A DNA stretch of 64,000 nucleotides from Clostridia bacterium (GCA_017547655.1 JAFYPF010000029.1:1-64000), one strand, 5' to 3'; positions 27,550 through 37,052 are shown, counted from the first letter of the stretch. Translations and numbers: made by a program. The notes: generated from the letters alone by a model not told the origin.

Positions 27550-28923
27550 TTATTTTCCGACGCAAAATCTGCCGAATATATTGTGTACAACGTCTTCTGT
27601 AACCTTTCGTCCGTCGAGGTTACCGAGTTCGGACAGTGCAAGTTCGAGTTCCATTCCCGCTATATCTTGGGTAAAGCCTTCGTTTAAGGCTGAAATTGCG
27701 TTATCTATATGGGTTATGGAGTTTACCACTGACGCAAATTGACGTGCGTTCGTTACAACGCACTCAGATGAATATTCTATCTCGCCGTCAATGTATATTT
27801 GCTCAATAAGCTTAATAAGTTTAGTTTTTCCGTTATTCTCCTTTGCGGAAATGCTCACAACGTAGGGGGTTATTTCTTCGAATTGTTGCTTGTCGAGCTT
27901 CGTTCCAACGTCGTTTTTATTCAGTACGACTATAATAGTCTTATCATTCAGTAATTTCAGTTGGTTTATAACTTCAGTGTCTTCGGTATCAAAGTCAGCC
28001 GAGCCGTCAAAAACAGCTAAAATAAGTTCTGCTGATTCAACTTTCGCAATAGCTCTTCTTACACCTATTTCTTCTACTTCGTCGGTTGCCGTATGGATTC
28101 CTGCGGTATCGCAAAGTCTAAGCAAAACCTTACCTGCAGAAACGGTCTCTTCAACTGTATCACGGGTAGTTCCGGCAATAGGGGTAACTATTGCCCTATC
28201 CTCACCGAGAAGCATATTCAAAAGAGAGGATTTACCTGTATTTGGCTTACCTGCAATAACCGTATTTAACCCTTCGCATACTGCTCTGCCCGTCTTGTAC
28301 GTCTTTTTTAAGTTTTCAAGGCGGTCCTTTATTTTTGATAAGCCTAATTTCATATCAGATATGGATACATCGGTCAAGTCCTCGTCGGGATAATCGATAT
28401 AAGCATAGATACTGCTTACTATCGTCATAAGCTCGGAATAGACTTCGTTTACTCTTTTGGATAATCTGCCATCGGCTTGAGAAGCCGCCAAAGCAACTTT
28501 AGACTCACTTTGAGCATCAATAAGGTCAATTACTGCCTCGGCTTGGGAAAGTCCCATTTTACCCGATAAAAATGCTCTCTGCGTAAATTCTCCGGGACCT
28601 GCGGGTACTGCTCCTGCCAAAAAAGTTGCTTCAAGCACCATTTGGGACAGTAATATACCGCCGTGGCAATGTATTTCTGCCGAATCTTCGCCCGTATATG
28701 ACTTCGGGCCTTTAAATACAACAGCCATACCTCTGTCTATAAGCTTGTCTTCCTTATAGATGCTTCCGTATACAAGGGTATTGGGAGCAAAGTCCTCTAT
28801 TGATTTATTTCCGACGGGTTTAAATACCTTGTTTAAAATGTCGATAGCGTTGTCGCCAGAAAGTCTTATAATAGCTATACCGCCTTTGCCGAAAGCGGTG
28901 GATATTGCAGATATTGTACTCAT
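27550..28923 (-). CDS. mnmE: tRNA modification GTPase MnmE
   Basis: With MnmG it makes 5-carboxymethylaminomethyluridine at tRNA wobble U34. The 457 residues have a folate-binding N-terminal domain (1-120), a helical domain, and an inserted GTPase domain with GKPNTGKSSLLN (G1), DTAGI (G3) and NKND (G4). The C-terminus is the invariant FCVGK with its catalytic Cys. In most Firmicutes mnmE follows jag and precedes mnmG; here it lies 3.4 kb from jag on the opposite strand with no mnmG nearby. Confidence 0.96.
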   Translation of the reverse strand: MSTISAISTAFGKGGIAIIRLSGDNAIDILNKVFKPVGNKSIEDFAPNTLVYGSIYKEDKLIDRGMAVVFKGPKSYTGEDSAEIHCHGGILLSQMVLEATFLAGAVPAGPGEFTQRAFLSGKMGLSQAEAVIDLIDAQSESKVALAASQADGRLSKRVNEVYSELMTIVSSIYAYIDYPDEDLTDVSISDMKLGLSKIKDRLENLKKTYKTGRAVCEGLNTVIAGKPNTGKSSLLNMLLGEDRAIVTPIAGTTRDTVEETVSAGKVLLRLCDTAGIHTATDEVEEIGVRRAIAKVESAELILAVFDGSADFDTEDTEVINQLKLLNDKTIIVVLNKNDVGTKLDKQQFEEITPYVVSISAKENNGKTKLIKLIEQIYIDGEIEYSSECVVTNARQFASVVNSITHIDNAISALNEGFTQDIAGMELELALSELGNLDGRKVTEDVVHNIFGRFCVGK

Positions 28924-28998
28924 ATCAGTAAACTCTTTTCTTCCTTAAGCATTCTGTCTAAATTGTATTTTACACAAAAATGTGAATACGATATGAAC

Positions 28999-29078
28999 AC
29001 CCACTTTCTTTAAGAAAGAAAGCTTGGCAAAGAACTTGCCTCTCTGGTTTGTGCAACATAATATTGTTTGTACAAACT
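28999..29078 (+). repeat. Dispersed repeat copy D
   Basis: CCACTTTCTTT...AAGAAAG, GGCAAAGAACTTGCC, CTCTCTGGTTTGTG and a distal GTTTGTACAAAC make it a full two-hairpin copy in the gap between mnmE and the EF-G-like gene. Confidence 0.75.
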
Positions 29079-29079
29079 C

Positions 29080-29114
29080 AAAAAAAGAAACTCTTTTTCG
29101 GAGTTTCCTTTTTT
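29080..29114 (-). terminator. Terminator of the EF-G-like gene
   Basis: GAAACTC / GAGTTTC stem (29087-29093 with 29101-29107), with an A-run on one side and a T-run on the other, just after the minus-strand stop. Confidence 0.75.
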
Positions 29115-29124
29115 AAATACAATA

Positions 29125-31188
29125 TTATTCAGCTTTTTGAGCCGCTTCGATAATCTTCTGTGATACCATACCCGGAACTTCTTCATAGCGAACAAATTCA
29201 AAGGTATATCTTCCGAGACCGCCCGAAATAGCACGCATAATAATCGCATAGTCAAGCATTTCCGACTTTGGAACTTCCGCTTCAACTATCGAATAACCCT
29301 TCTTGGATTCATCGGCGTTCATACCGAGAATTCTTCCTCTTCTCTTGTTAATATCGCCGATAACGTCGCCCATCATATCTGTGGGAATTCTTACCTTAAG
29401 AAGTCCTACGGGCTCAAGAATAACGGGACCTGCTTGTGCAAGACCTGCTTTATATGCGAGAATTGCTGCGAGCTTAAACGAAATTTCGTTGGAGTCAACT
29501 GGATGATAAGAACCGTCGAACAGGTCAGCCGCAAGATTGACTACGGGGAAACCTGCAAGTACGCCCTTTTGCATAGCTTCAAGCAAACCTTTTTCAACTG
29601 CGGGATAGTAGTTCTTCGGTACGTTACCGCCTACAACGCTTTGTGTAAACGTAAGTCCAAGGTCTTCGCCGGGAGCAAATGTAATCTTAACGTGACCGTA
29701 CTGTCCACTACCGCCCGATTGCTTCTTGTGCTTACCTTCGACTTGAACTTTTTTCTTTATCGTTTCTCTGTAAGCAATCTTCGGCTTCGACATTTCAACG
29801 TCGGTATTGTATCTTGATTTAAGTTTTGAAATAACTACGTCAAGGTGAATATCGCCAACCCCCGAGATAAGAATTTGCTTAACTTCGGTGTTGTTTTCAT
29901 ATTTAAGGGTTTTATCCTCTTCAAGAAGTCTGTTGATACCCTGTGAAATCTTATCTTCATCACCCTTCGCTTTGGGCGAGAATGCCATTGTAAATACGGA
30001 TTCGGGATATACTGTGGGTGCATAAGGAAGTGCGTTTCCTACAGAAAGAGTATCGTTTGTCTCGGTGCCCGAAAGCTTTGGAATCATACCGATGTCTCCG
30101 CAACAGAGAGTGTCGACTTCTGTCTGCTTCTTACCTCTCATAACGTAGAAGTGAGCAAATTTTTCCGTTCCCTCGGTACGGAGGTTCTTTAGAGTCATAT
30201 CGCGGCGCAATTCGCCGTTCATAACTTTAAAGAATGACATCTTACCAACAAACGGGTCGGATACTGTCTTAAATACGAATATGCTTGTTGTGCCGTTAAC
30301 GTCAATTTTGGTTTCGGTTTCTTCGCCGTTTTCGATAACTCTTTCATATTCGTTGTTAGTAAACGCAGGGAATGAAGCAAGGGATACGTTAAGCAGAGAT
30401 GCTATACCCCAAAGCTTAACTGCGCTTCCGCAAATAATGGGAGCAATCGTTCCCGAAAGAAGTCCGTTTTTAATGGCCTCAAGAACTTCTGCTTTTGATA
30501 TTTCCTCTCCTGCAAAATATTTTTCCATAAGCTCGTCGCTTGTTTCAGCTACGGATTCCATAAGTGCTTCATGATACTTTTCTGCAACTACTCTGTCTTC
30601 GGCGGAAATATCGTTCTCGGTAAACATACCGTCGGGCGCATAAGTAAGTTCTTTCATTGTTGCCAAATGAACAAAGCGGTTAGAATTTGTTTCTACCGGT
30701 ATGATAAGAGGACATACCATATTTCCAAACTTCTCTTTCAACTGATTGAATACGTTATCAAAATTAGCTTCTTTGTCATCAAATTTGTTTATAAAGAATG
30801 CTTTTGGGATTCCCGCATCGGTAGCATTATCCCAGGCAAGTTTAGTTCCTACTTCTACTCCCGCTTTTGCATCAACGGAAATAAGCGCACTGTCTGCAAC
30901 CCTTATTGCCTGAACAACCTCGCCCTCAAAATCAAGGTATCCGGGAGTGTCTATAAAGTTTATCTTCGTGTCATTCCACATAACAGGAGCCATAGCCGCC
31001 GAAAGTGAAAAGCCTCTCTTTATTTCTTCGGGATCATAGTCGCATACCGTGTTGCCGTCAGAAGGCTTTCCAAGCCTGTCGGTTGCCTTCGTTAAATATA
31101 ATGCAGCCTCAGCAATTGACGTTTTACCGCAACCGCCGTGACCGAGTAATACAATGTTTCTGATGTCTTGTGTTTGAACTTTTCCCAT
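29125..31188 (-). CDS. Elongation factor G-like translational GTPase
   Basis: A 687-residue GTPase with the EF-G domain plan. G1 is GHGGCGKTS (15-23), G3 is DTPGYLDF and G4 is NKFD, followed by EF-G domains II-V. The G1 sequence and the reduced switch regions differ from the canonical EF-G (which has AHIDAGKTT) and resemble the EF-G-like/EF-G2 group. It is not in an rpsL-rpsG-fusA-tuf cluster, so the housekeeping fusA is presumably elsewhere. A role in translocation, recycling or ribosome rescue cannot be chosen from sequence. It has a clear ribosome site and terminator, and stands alone. Confidence 0.88.
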   Translation of the reverse strand: MGKVQTQDIRNIVLLGHGGCGKTSIAEAALYLTKATDRLGKPSDGNTVCDYDPEEIKRGFSLSAAMAPVMWNDTKINFIDTPGYLDFEGEVVQAIRVADSALISVDAKAGVEVGTKLAWDNATDAGIPKAFFINKFDDKEANFDNVFNQLKEKFGNMVCPLIIPVETNSNRFVHLATMKELTYAPDGMFTENDISAEDRVVAEKYHEALMESVAETSDELMEKYFAGEEISKAEVLEAIKNGLLSGTIAPIICGSAVKLWGIASLLNVSLASFPAFTNNEYERVIENGEETETKIDVNGTTSIFVFKTVSDPFVGKMSFFKVMNGELRRDMTLKNLRTEGTEKFAHFYVMRGKKQTEVDTLCCGDIGMIPKLSGTETNDTLSVGNALPYAPTVYPESVFTMAFSPKAKGDEDKISQGINRLLEEDKTLKYENNTEVKQILISGVGDIHLDVVISKLKSRYNTDVEMSKPKIAYRETIKKKVQVEGKHKKQSGGSGQYGHVKITFAPGEDLGLTFTQSVVGGNVPKNYYPAVEKGLLEAMQKGVLAGFPVVNLAADLFDGSYHPVDSNEISFKLAAILAYKAGLAQAGPVILEPVGLLKVRIPTDMMGDVIGDINKRRGRILGMNADESKKGYSIVEAEVPKSEMLDYAIIMRAISGGLGRYTFEFVRYEEVPGMVSQKIIEAAQKAE

Positions 31189-31375
31189 AATGAGTATCTC
31201 CTTTAATCATTTTATAACCGTCATTTCTGACAAATGGTTATGAAAAGTGTACAAATAATTTGAAAAGAAATCAAATCTTTTATTTATTATACACCAAAAC
31301 GAAGTGATATTCAAGTACTCTTTGAAAAGTTAATGGGGGCGTATTCGTAAAAATATAAATGGAAGTTTTAGGTAA

Positions 31376-32317
31376 TTAGCACAAAAATCCTTGAAAAGTT
31401 CCCCTTTTTACAAATTCTTTGTCGATTTCGTTGGTTACAATAGTTTTTTGGGTACTCCAAAGTGGGGCTATAAGATCGTCCTTTACTCCGTCTCCGGTAA
31501 CCCGTTCGATTACTATATCTTTTGGTAAAATTTCGAGTTGGTCACAGACTAATCTTACGTATTCTTCACGGGAGAGCTCGGCAAATTTTCCCTGCTCATA
31601 CATAGTGGCTAACGGGGTGTTTTTTAAAATATAAAGCAGATGTATTTTTAATGCGTGGGGGGAAAGCTCGGCAACGCAATGGGCGGTATGCATCATGTCT
31701 TTGTATGATTCACCCGGCAGACCGTTTATTATGTGAATACAGACGTTAATTCCTTTTTCTTTTAGCTTGTTAAATCCGTCTGCAAATTGAGCGTAATTAT
31801 GGCCCCTGTTTATTAGGGAGAGAGTTTTATCGTTTGCCGATTGAAGTCCAAGCTCGACGGTAAGGTACGTTCTTTGAGAGAGGTCAGCGAGGTAGTCGAC
31901 GACATTGTTTTCAAGGCAATCTGGGCGTGTTGATATGCTGATTCCGACTGTATCGGGCAAAGTTATTGCCTGTTCAAACTTTTGTTTTAGTATCTCTATC
32001 GGTGCATAAGTGTTGGTATGCGCCTGAAAATAAGGGATATAAAAGACATCGTTCCACTTGTTTTCGATAAACTTTTTGCCTAACTCAAATTGTTCGGCAA
32101 GAGGGATATTGCAAGGAGGGGTGTGGTCACCGCTTCCCTTTTCGGAGCAAAAGATGCATCCGCCATAGGATATTGTGCCGTCGATATTGGGGCAAGTAAA
32201 GCCGCCATCGAGCGCAATCTTAACACATTTTTTGCCGAAACGCCGTTTCAAATAGCAATCGTATGTATAGTAGCGTTTGTTGGTGTCGGAATTTTCAAAC
32301 GGATTTTTTGTTTTCAT
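31376..32317 (-). CDS. TIGR01212-type radical SAM protein (YtqA/YhcC-like)
   Basis: A 313-residue radical SAM enzyme. The iron-sulfur cysteines are in the extended motif C-x10-C-x2-C (about residues 42, 53 and 56), with the Phe before the last Cys, instead of the common CxxxCxxC; this spacing and the KIALDGGFTCPN lead-in mark the YtqA/YhcC group. TIM-barrel strands such as SISTRPDCL and VELGLQS follow. The substrate is unknown. It stands alone; the gap downstream (31189-31375) shows no obvious terminator. Confidence 0.88.
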   Translation of the reverse strand: MKTKNPFENSDTNKRYYTYDCYLKRRFGKKCVKIALDGGFTCPNIDGTISYGGCIFCSEKGSGDHTPPCNIPLAEQFELGKKFIENKWNDVFYIPYFQAHTNTYAPIEILKQKFEQAITLPDTVGISISTRPDCLENNVVDYLADLSQRTYLTVELGLQSANDKTLSLINRGHNYAQFADGFNKLKEKGINVCIHIINGLPGESYKDMMHTAHCVAELSPHALKIHLLYILKNTPLATMYEQGKFAELSREEYVRLVCDQLEILPKDIVIERVTGDGVKDDLIAPLWSTQKTIVTNEIDKEFVKRGTFQGFLC

Positions 32318-32424
32318 ATAAAAATCTCCGTAAATAATGATAGTATAGCAATATTTTACCCCAAACTATAGCAAAATACAAGGGATATTATATAAACAAA
32401 CAATATTTCTATGCATTTACTAAA

Positions 32425-32472
32425 AGTTCGCACAAACCAAGGAAGATTCCAAAGAGGTCGCACAAGTTTTGA
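32425..32472. repeat. Possible dispersed-repeat fragment
   Basis: Contains GTTCGCACAAACC and AGAGGTCGCACAA, resembling the GGTTTGTGC end of the dispersed family in reverse orientation. The rest of the unit is missing, so the match is weak. Confidence 0.35.
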
Positions 32473-32508
32473 TAGTATTTTTTCATTTTTTGAATTAGTA
32501 AAATGTAA

Positions 32509-32536
32509 AGGACTATAAGCGTTAGCCTATAGTCCC
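32509..32536 (-). terminator. Probable terminator at the mazF 3' end
   Basis: GGACTATA / TATAGTCC (32510-32517 with 32528-32535) plus an inner GC pair form a hairpin over the stop codon. The U-tract after it on the minus strand is broken, so strength is uncertain. Confidence 0.5.
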
Positions 32537-32938
32537 TGTCGTTACACCGATTGTAACGTCGGGCGCCGTACTTTGTGTGCTTAACCCGAATGATACCGAT
32601 AATGCGGTGTTTACTTGTTCCATAATGCTTGTATTAAGATGTCCCATCTTTTCTTTCAGTCTCTTTTTATCAATAGTACGTATTTGCTCGAGCAGTATAA
32701 CGGAATCCTTCGCAAGTCCAAATTTGTCCGCATATACATCTATGTGAGTAGGCATCTTTGATTTGCTGAGTTTGCTCGTTATCGCCGCTGCAATAACCGT
32801 CGGGCTGTATTTGTTTCCCACGTCATTTTGGATAATGAGGACGGGACGGAGACCGCCTTGCTCACTGCCAACAACCGGACTTAAGTCGGCATAATAAATA
32901 TCTCCTCGTTTTATCGTCAAAATTGATTCACACTCCAT
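32522..32938 (-). CDS. MazF/PemK/NdoA-type endoribonuclease toxin, no partner antitoxin found
   Basis: A 138-residue protein very close to Bacillus NdoA (MazF), an mRNA interferase cutting at short sites. It has the [20 protein letters not shown] start (10-29), the RPVLIIQND strand and [16 protein letters not shown] block. The family's Arg and Thr/Ser residues near the active site are present. About 25 extra residues follow the usual C-terminus. I chose the ATG at 32938; one at 32977 is possible but adds a non-family segment. No antitoxin-sized gene is upstream: the gap to spoIIE has no ORF of 60 or more codons on either strand. Confidence 0.88.
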   Translation of the reverse strand: MECESILTIKRGDIYYADLSPVVGSEQGGLRPVLIIQNDVGNKYSPTVIAAAITSKLSKSKMPTHIDVYADKFGLAKDSVILLEQIRTIDKKRLKEKMGHLNTSIMEQVNTALSVSFGLSTQSTAPDVTIGVTTGTIG

Positions 32939-33289
32939 TTTTTTAATTACTTCTTTGCAAAAATAGTTTTGCCCCAATGTTCAGTCTGTTAATCACCGAT
33001 TTTAGAAAAAACATTATTTTAAACGTTGGAAAAATACGTCAAAATTCTATGTTCTTCATTATTATAATATTACTCTCAACGTAAAATGTTTTTGAAAAAT
33101 CGTACGCCAATAACCGACTGTAGTTATTGCAATTACCCTAAATCTTACACAAAATATTCGGGAAATAAGCAAATATTTCTTTTTCCCCTCTTCTCTGCCA
33201 AAATAAAATGTTATGCGATATACAAGTGGCGACAAACTATTTTTTCATATTGATGTAAAATGCATTTACTAAAATACGGAGGAAAAACA
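32939..33289. other. Divergent intergenic region between mazF-like toxin and spoIIE
   Basis: A 351-base AT-rich gap with no supported gene. It must hold promoters for both neighbours. TAAAAT at 33256-33261 is a possible -10 for spoIIE. About 20 bases before it, GGCGACAAAC (33228-33237) is a partial match, on the minus strand, to the Spo0A box TTTGTCGAA. On the minus side TATAAT occurs near 33069-33064 but has no convincing -35. Confidence 0.4.
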
Positions 33290-35665
33290 ATGGACGGCAA
33301 AAAAAGCGAAACAAAAAAAGGCATAAAACAGCTTTTTGGGGAATATATAGGGATATATTTTGAGGACTTGCCAAAAACCAAGGAAGAGTTGATTGACAAC
33401 CTGCCAAACATAATTAAAAAAGCGGGTTATATAATGGGGAACGTTATTCTTGGTCAACTATTCGGTTCAATGGCGTTGGCATACTCTGCTATACCCTTGG
33501 GAACCGCTTATCTTTGTTCGGCAAAAAAATACGTCGGTTTTATCTACATAGGATTAGCCATATCGGCGGCAACCGAAAAAACGGGACTCGCAGTACCTCT
33601 TTTTCTTATTTATACGGCGTTATTTCTTGCGAGGGTATTGGTTTACAGAACGTTTGGGCGAGAAGATAAAGGTTTTGAATTATACAGCGAGGGCGTAGGG
33701 TATCGACTGATCGAGGGATTTGGAGCCTCTTTGCTTATCAGTGTATATAGAGCCGCATCATTCGGTTTTTTATATTATGACATATTCGGTGGACTTTTCG
33801 AGATTGCAACAGTGCCAATACTTATATACTTTTATGAATTTTGGTTTAATGAAAAGTATAAATACAGTATAAAGCGGGAAATAGGTCTTATTACACTGCT
33901 TTGTGCCGTGTTGCTTGCTATAAAAGATATATATTTCTATGGTTTTGGAATATGTCTTACGGTAACTGCAATATTAACGCTGTATATAGCAAAAAGCGCG
34001 GGAGCTATGCGCGGCGGAATATACGGACTTATATTCGGTTTGGTTTGCAATACCGTTTTGTCTCCGGTAATGGCGCTTGTGGGTATGGTAGCGGGAGTTC
34101 TTTGGCGAATAGGCGCTGCGGCGGCTATATCCGTTGCTTGTTTTGTCGGTATAGTTTGCTCGATATACGTCGATGGCTGGAACAGTCTTACTTTATATGC
34201 GCCGGAAATTTTGTGTTCTTGTATACTGTTTTTCCCGTTTGCAAGATTTTCTTGGCTGCCCAGACTAAAAATATACAGTGACGGTTTAAATCCTACAGAT
34301 GATGCGGATATAGCGGCAATTCTTGCCGAAAAAAGACAGAGAGACACCGAAAAAAGATTTGAGGATTTGTCAGAGGCATTTTCGGAGCTTTCGAAAGTCT
34401 TTTATACGTTAAGTGACAGAACAAGAAAACCGGGCCTTGTCGACACCCGAAAAATATGCGATGAGGTGTGTGATAAATATTGCCCAAAGTGCTTCTACAG
34501 AAACATTTGTTGGGAGAGAGAGTATTCTTCCACACAAGACGTCTTCTCTCAAATTGCCGGGGCGTTACATAACAAAGGCTATGCGGAATCGGCTGACGTT
34601 GAGGGATATATGCGCGAACGATGCCGTAATATCAATAATATTATTGAAAAAATAAACGACGGTCACTCGCGTTTGCTTGAAAGGCTTATAAGACAAAACA
34701 GAACAGAAGTTTTTGCTATGGATTACGAAGCTATGGCGCACCTGCTTTCATCTGAAGTAAAAGCAAATTATAGCGAATTTTTGCCGTGTGATTCAATAAA
34801 GAAAAAGCTTTCCGAGGCAGCAAAATATATGAAGTTTTACGCACGCAATATATGCGTCTACGGAAAAAGAAAACTAACCGTCGTTGCAGACGGCGTTGAA
34901 CTTGCTTCAATGAAACTGTCTGCAAACGAAATAAAAGAATGTTTTGAAAATATATGCGAAGCTAAATTCGGTACTCCCTTGTTTGAGGTTGAGGGGGATT
35001 ACGTAACAATGACGCTTGAATCGGCAAGGCGGTTTTCTGTCGAGTGCGCCGCTTCATCGAATACAAAAGAAAATGAAAAAATGTGCGGTGACCTTGTCTG
35101 TATGTTTGAAAACGGAAACGATTACTTTTACTCTTTAATAAGCGACGGTATGGGAAGCGGAAGAGAGGCGGCATTAACTTCTCGTCTTTGCGGAATTTTC
35201 TTGAAAAAAATGCTTGCTGCGGGAAACAGTAAGCCTGTCGCTATGGAAATGCTTAACAACTTTATAAGAAGCAAAAATACAGAGTGCTTTTCTACCGTCG
35301 ACTTGCTTGAAATAGATCTGCTTAACGGGTGTGCAAGCTTTATAAAAAGCGGTGCTGTTGCTTCATTTGTAATGCGCGAGGACAAGCTTTTCAGAATAGC
35401 CTCAAATACAATGCCCGTAGGCATAACAAAAGAGATAAATGCAGAGGAGGTAAAATTTGAATTAAAGGACGGCGACGTTATCGTTATGGTAAGCGACGGA
35501 GTCGGACAATCTACCGAAGACACAGTCCGAGTCAGTAATATTCTAACCTATTCTTGGGAGAATGACCTTAAAAAAATGGCTGACAAAATATTATATAACG
35601 CTCGTGCAAACAGTACACGAAGCGACGATATAAGCGTGGGAATAATAAGGGTAAATGAAATATAA
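33290..35665 (+). CDS. spoIIE: Stage II sporulation protein E (PP2C phosphatase)
   Basis: A membrane serine phosphatase that dephosphorylates SpoIIAA to activate sigma-F in the forespore. The 791-residue protein has about ten N-terminal membrane segments (roughly 35-320), a Cys-rich linker (CDKYCPKCFYRNICW, about 390-420) and a C-terminal PP2C domain with SDGMGSG and late SDGVGQ metal-binding motifs. The start at 33290 has GGAGG six to seven bases upstream; a longer frame from 33260 is less likely. Its presence shows an endospore-forming lineage. Expected control is by Spo0A. Confidence 0.94.
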   Translation: MDGKKSETKKGIKQLFGEYIGIYFEDLPKTKEELIDNLPNIIKKAGYIMGNVILGQLFGSMALAYSAIPLGTAYLCSAKKYVGFIYIGLAISAATEKTGLAVPLFLIYTALFLARVLVYRTFGREDKGFELYSEGVGYRLIEGFGASLLISVYRAASFGFLYYDIFGGLFEIATVPILIYFYEFWFNEKYKYSIKREIGLITLLCAVLLAIKDIYFYGFGICLTVTAILTLYIAKSAGAMRGGIYGLIFGLVCNTVLSPVMALVGMVAGVLWRIGAAAAISVACFVGIVCSIYVDGWNSLTLYAPEILCSCILFFPFARFSWLPRLKIYSDGLNPTDDADIAAILAEKRQRDTEKRFEDLSEAFSELSKVFYTLSDRTRKPGLVDTRKICDEVCDKYCPKCFYRNICWEREYSSTQDVFSQIAGALHNKGYAESADVEGYMRERCRNINNIIEKINDGHSRLLERLIRQNRTEVFAMDYEAMAHLLSSEVKANYSEFLPCDSIKKKLSEAAKYMKFYARNICVYGKRKLTVVADGVELASMKLSANEIKECFENICEAKFGTPLFEVEGDYVTMTLESARRFSVECAASSNTKENEKMCGDLVCMFENGNDYFYSLISDGMGSGREAALTSRLCGIFLKKMLAAGNSKPVAMEMLNNFIRSKNTECFSTVDLLEIDLLNGCASFIKSGAVASFVMREDKLFRIASNTMPVGITKEINAEEVKFELKDGDVIVMVSDGVGQSTEDTVRVSNILTYSWENDLKKMADKILYNARANSTRSDDISVGIIRVNEI

Positions 35666-35704
35666 AAATGAGGCATACTTCATTTAAGAGTATGCCTCAT
35701 TTTT
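35664..35704 (+). terminator. Bidirectional terminator after spoIIE
   Basis: Perfect 16-bp stem starting AAAAATGAGGCATACT, with a 9-base loop, serving spoIIE and the convergent SGNH hydrolase gene. Confidence 0.92.
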
Positions 35705-35708
35705 AGGT

Positions 35709-36863
35709 TTAGTCTTTATAAATATGTTCGGGAATTGCAATACAGAGTGCCATTGAGCCTTCTGTATTGGGGTGGAGTGCATCTCCGCAGTCGTATTCGA
35801 GAGCCATAATTGACGGATCGTTTCCGTCTGCAACAGCTTTGTCAAACTCAATATAACCGTCGATATAATCGTTGGTTCTTATCCATTCGTTGACGGCAGT
35901 TCTTATAGCCTCCTTGTCGTGTCCTTGTCTATTCATGTGCGCGGTAGGCAGAATTGTGCAGAGATAATATTTTGCGCCGTATTTGTGGGCAATATTACAG
36001 CATATCTTGTACCCCTCGATAAGCTCATCGGCAGTCGGAAGCTGGTCTAACTGACAGAGTGCATCATTGGGCATTGGGTGATATAAGTCGTTTATACCCT
36101 CGAGCATTACAACCTTGTCGCAACCGAGAACCTGTTTTATAGACATTTCAAAACGTTCGATTGCTGCAATCCCCTGCGATCTTCTGGCAAGACAATCTCT
36201 GTAGTCGCGGAGAACTCTGTTTCCGCCTATAGCTTTGCGAACAACGGAACGGTTTGTATATCCCTTTTCGTTTATGCGGCGAGCAAGAAAATCTGGCCAA
36301 GGTCTTGCGGTAATCGAATCGCCGAACGCCATAACCGCATTCGTATTGTCATCTGACAAAACTTCAACGCCGCAAAGAAATGTATATGTAAGCGTTTCTC
36401 TTCTTTTCTTCAAGTCAACTATCGTTTCATTGACAAAGTTGCCTCTGCCGAGCCAACAAGGATTAAAAGTATCTCCCGCAAACTTGTTGTATCCGGTAGA
36501 TATTCTCGTTAAATCTTTGAAATAGTAGCTCAAAACATAATTTTTCCCGGGCTCAATAGTAAAATCTACAGCATCGGTAACAAGCTCTTCACCTGCTTTT
36601 ATTATGTTGCCGTTTTCATTCAAAGTAACCGTTGTTAACGTTTCGGGAATGATAACGGGACCTTTACCTGCCCATTCGGCAATTGATACAGCATCAAGTT
36701 TTACGTTCTCTTCGCCGTATTTGTTTGTAAAACGAATTCTAACCTTTTCGCCTTTTATCGGACTGTAAAATATGTTTCTGAAAGTTGTGTCTTCCATAAG
36801 ATTTCCGATACCCTCAACTGCGTATGTGGTAGGAATTCCCCAGGCCGTTACCCATTTGCTCAT
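35709..36863 (-). CDS. SGNH/GDSL-family hydrolase with N-terminal beta domain
   Basis: A 384-residue esterase-fold protein. An N-terminal beta-rich domain (1-170) precedes an SGNH domain with all four blocks: FGDSIT with the catalytic Ser (about 181-186), a Gly in GGNRVL, GIND with the oxyanion Asn, and DALHPN with catalytic Asp and His. The plan resembles carbohydrate acetylesterase-like SGNH proteins. There is no signal peptide, so it probably acts on imported or intracellular substrate. The substrate is not readable. It lies alone between spoIIE and a repeat. Confidence 0.85.
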   Translation of the reverse strand: MSKWVTAWGIPTTYAVEGIGNLMEDTTFRNIFYSPIKGEKVRIRFTNKYGEENVKLDAVSIAEWAGKGPVIIPETLTTVTLNENGNIIKAGEELVTDAVDFTIEPGKNYVLSYYFKDLTRISTGYNKFAGDTFNPCWLGRGNFVNETIVDLKKRRETLTYTFLCGVEVLSDDNTNAVMAFGDSITARPWPDFLARRINEKGYTNRSVVRKAIGGNRVLRDYRDCLARRSQGIAAIERFEMSIKQVLGCDKVVMLEGINDLYHPMPNDALCQLDQLPTADELIEGYKICCNIAHKYGAKYYLCTILPTAHMNRQGHDKEAIRTAVNEWIRTNDYIDGYIEFDKAVADGNDPSIMALEYDCGDALHPNTEGSMALCIAIPEHIYKD

Positions 36864-36977
36864 AATAATTGCTTTCCAATAATTTTTATTTTTCTTATTA
36901 TATAATATATTTATTTCTTTTTCAAGGGGGAAAAAGCATTTAGATAAAACAAGTAAAAAACAGCCAAATAACGGGGC

Positions 36978-37050
36978 GTCGAGTTTCTTTGCCTACTTTC
37001 TTTTCTCAAAAGAATGTAGGTGCCAAGCTTTCTTCCTTAAAGAAAGCGGG
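36978..37050 (-). repeat. Dispersed repeat copy G (tandem hairpins)
   Basis: On the minus strand two CTTTCTTT-type palindromes follow each other (37048-37020 and 37013-36985), the second ending in GTAGGCAAAGAAAC as in copy A. The GGTTTGTG end is missing or diverged. Confidence 0.6.
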
Positions 37051-37052
37051 GA

